NCBI GenBank assembly: GCA_910584815.1
Contig: CAJUBT010000003.1
Coordinates: forward strand, 1-25,977
From: an uncultured Christensenella sp.
Lineage (GTDB): Bacteria; Bacillota; Clostridia; Christensenellales; UBA1242
DNA: 25,977 nt
Direction: 5' to 3'
Positions 24,595 through 25,977 of the stretch are shown piece by piece (the stretch's first letter is position 1; each line of letters starts with the position of its first letter). The notes beneath the pieces are model-generated. The model had not been told where the DNA came from and did no database searches. It saw only the letters and a program-made list of their open reading frames with translations. Both the position numbers and the translations under genes were made by a program.

Positions 24595-24625
24595 CAAAAA
24601 TTTTTATGGTTATATCTTCTTTTAT

Positions 24626-24654
24626 TTGCTAAATATTGTTAAAAAAGTTATAAT
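24626..24654 (+). promoter_or_regulatory. Promoter placing start at the ATG
   Basis: TTGCTA (24626-24631), 17-nt spacer, perfect TATAAT (24649-24654). The usual 6-nt distance from the -10 puts the transcription start at 24661, which is the A of the next gene's ATG. Confidence 0.65.
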
Positions 24655-24660
24655 AATTCT

Positions 24661-25977
24661 ATGGAAAAATCTGATAAAAACGATAAATATGAATTTACCG
24701 CTGGAAATCAAAAAAATCCTGCATTAAGGGGTAGGTCTTTTGGTTTATTCTTTGCAATGTTCTGGGCATTTTTTCTAGCACTTGCAATAAGCAATGTTGC
24801 AAGCCCTTACTTTTCAAATGTTATAAGTGGTTTATTGTCTGGCATAACGCCATTACTTATTGGCATTGTAGTTTCTTTTATTTTCTACCGTTTTGTAGAT
24901 TTTATTGAAAGAGTTGTGCTTAAAAATGCTTTTGCCAAAAGCCCATATAAATTTGCTATAAAGCGTACAATATCAATCTTTACAGTTTTACTTGTAATCA
25001 TAGGGGTTTTGGCTGTTTTTATTGCAATATTAGTTCCAAAAATAATAGAAGTTATACAGCGTATAACAGCAGGCAGTGGCGATGGTGGGGCACAAATATA
25101 CAATAATGTTGTAAATGAAATTTGCAATATCGCACAAAGATGGTTCGGAGCAGAAGTTTCACAAGAAGCTATAAAAGATGTTTTAAATAAAGTTTTTGAA
25201 GGGTTTATGAGCACCGTTGTGCAACTAAATGATGTGTTTACCTTTTCGCTTAATGTTCTTTCTGGCTTGCTTAATGTAATGCTTGGTATGCTTGTTGCAA
25301 TTTTAATTTTAAAAGATAAAGAAAAAATCTCTCGTTTCTGCCGAAGGTATTCCTATACTCACTTTAAAAAGGAAAGAGCAGATGAAATATGTGTTATAAC
25401 AAACAATGCAAGCAAAATTTTGTATAACTATGTTATATGTAAAATAATTGAATTTGCAATTATATTTATTTCACTAGGCATAACCTACACAATAATGGGG
25501 CTAGAATTTACTTGGGAATTAGCACTGCTTATAGGTATTTTTAACTTTATTCCATACTTCGGTATTTATATTGGCGCTGTAGTTGCAGCACTTATAACTT
25601 TAATATTTAATTCAGTTAATTCAACATTATATATGCTTATTGCCACTTTTGTTTTATGTACTATAGAGTTTAACATTATTCTTCCTTTCATAACAAGTTC
25701 CAAGTTAAAGGTAAGTGCTTTGGTTGTTGTATCCTCTACAATAATTGGTGGTGCAATGTTTGGTATGGCTGGAATGTTGTTAGCTCCTCCAATATTTGCT
25801 TTAATAAGCGTTGTTGTAACAGGTAATATAGAATTGAAAGAAAATCATATGAAATATGTTATGGAACTTAATAAAGCAAGGGAAAAGAATTCTCAAGATG
25901 AGAAAGAACAGTTAGGACTTATGCCGCTAGGGGAAGAATTGCAAAAACAAAAAGCGAATGAAGTTTCTGCAAAAACA
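24661..25977 (+). CDS. AI-2E family membrane protein (partial)
   Basis: The 5' 439 codons of a polytopic membrane protein of the AI-2E transporter family (PF01594 type); the gene runs off the right edge. After a ~25-residue polar N-terminus come hydrophobic spans at about 27-42, 55-75 and 105-125, a soluble loop, a further span near 210 (LLNVMLGMLVAILIL), and C-terminal spans carrying the family-typical NFIPYFGIYIGAVVAAL and GMAGMLLAPPIFALI stretches. A charged cytoplasmic tail follows. Members include putative efflux and Na+/H+ antiport proteins, and substrate cannot be told from sequence. There is no ribosome-binding site; a stop codon lies 21 nt upstream in frame and the next Met is inside the first span, so ATG 24661 is the start and the mRNA is predicted to be leaderless. 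It is separated from tuf by a terminator. Confidence 0.9.
   Translation, partial: MEKSDKNDKYEFTAGNQKNPALRGRSFGLFFAMFWAFFLALAISNVASPYFSNVISGLLSGITPLLIGIVVSFIFYRFVDFIERVVLKNAFAKSPYKFAIKRTISIFTVLLVIIGVLAVFIAILVPKIIEVIQRITAGSGDGGAQIYNNVVNEICNIAQRWFGAEVSQEAIKDVLNKVFEGFMSTVVQLNDVFTFSLNVLSGLLNVMLGMLVAILILKDKEKISRFCRRYSYTHFKKERADEICVITNNASKILYNYVICKIIEFAIIFISLGITYTIMGLEFTWELALLIGIFNFIPYFGIYIGAVVAALITLIFNSVNSTLYMLIATFVLCTIEFNIILPFITSSKLKVSALVVVSSTIIGGAMFGMAGMLLAPPIFALISVVVTGNIELKENHMKYVMELNKAREKNSQDEKEQLGLMPLGEELQKQKANEVSAKT

Noticed and set aside
828..25977. TGA recoded as tryptophan, suggested by the absence of TGA stops
   Set aside because: All conserved Trp positions use TGG and no in-frame TGA is found in any conserved gene; A/T bias explains the preference for TAA.

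Overview
The window is very AT-rich (intergenic spacers are almost pure A/T), uses strong AAGGAG-type ribosome-binding sites, and ends ten of its eleven visible genes on TAA (one on TAG, none on TGA). Gene order and protein families (rpoB-rpoC, then rpsL-rpsG-fusA-tuf) point to a low-GC Bacillota, probably an uncultivated Clostridia-like lineage. That placement is inference; I could not compare sequences.

Layout. Positions 1-48 hold the 3' terminator of an upstream unit. A 780-bp spacer contains the rpoB promoter and a long structured leader. rpoB (828-4544) and rpoC (4775-8335) follow, separated by an unusual 230-bp gap with a long hairpin, and rpoC ends at an intrinsic terminator. Between rpoC and rpsL, where Bacillota usually carry at most a small L7Ae-type gene, lies an ~11-kb block of five accessory genes: an unrecognised 110-aa protein with near-consensus promoter signals; an orphan HicB-like 95-aa protein; a minus-strand pair (504-aa and 78-aa proteins, both unrecognised); and, divergent from that pair, a 2214-aa exported protein with many Ig-like repeats, one membrane span and a 360-residue Asn/Gln-rich cytoplasmic tail. 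The str cluster then resumes: rpsL with a ~340-nt leader, rpsG after a 399-bp gap, fusA, a cloverleaf-like inverted-repeat element, and tuf with its own promoter and terminator. The window closes inside an AI-2E family membrane protein gene that appears to be transcribed as a leaderless mRNA.

How it fits together. The backbone genes encode the RNA polymerase catalytic subunits and core translation factors. The accessory block looks like an envelope module: a large surface protein reaching into the cytoplasm, next to a divergently encoded cytosolic protein with a similar low-complexity Asn/Gln-rich end. A 24-of-25-bp inverted-repeat element occurs both in the rpoB leader and upstream of the 110-aa gene, in opposite orientations, which suggests a shared regulator or a small dispersed element.

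The best leads are this shared palindrome, the surface-protein/tail architecture, the fusA-tuf cloverleaf, and the natural substitutions in the rifampicin pocket of RpoB.
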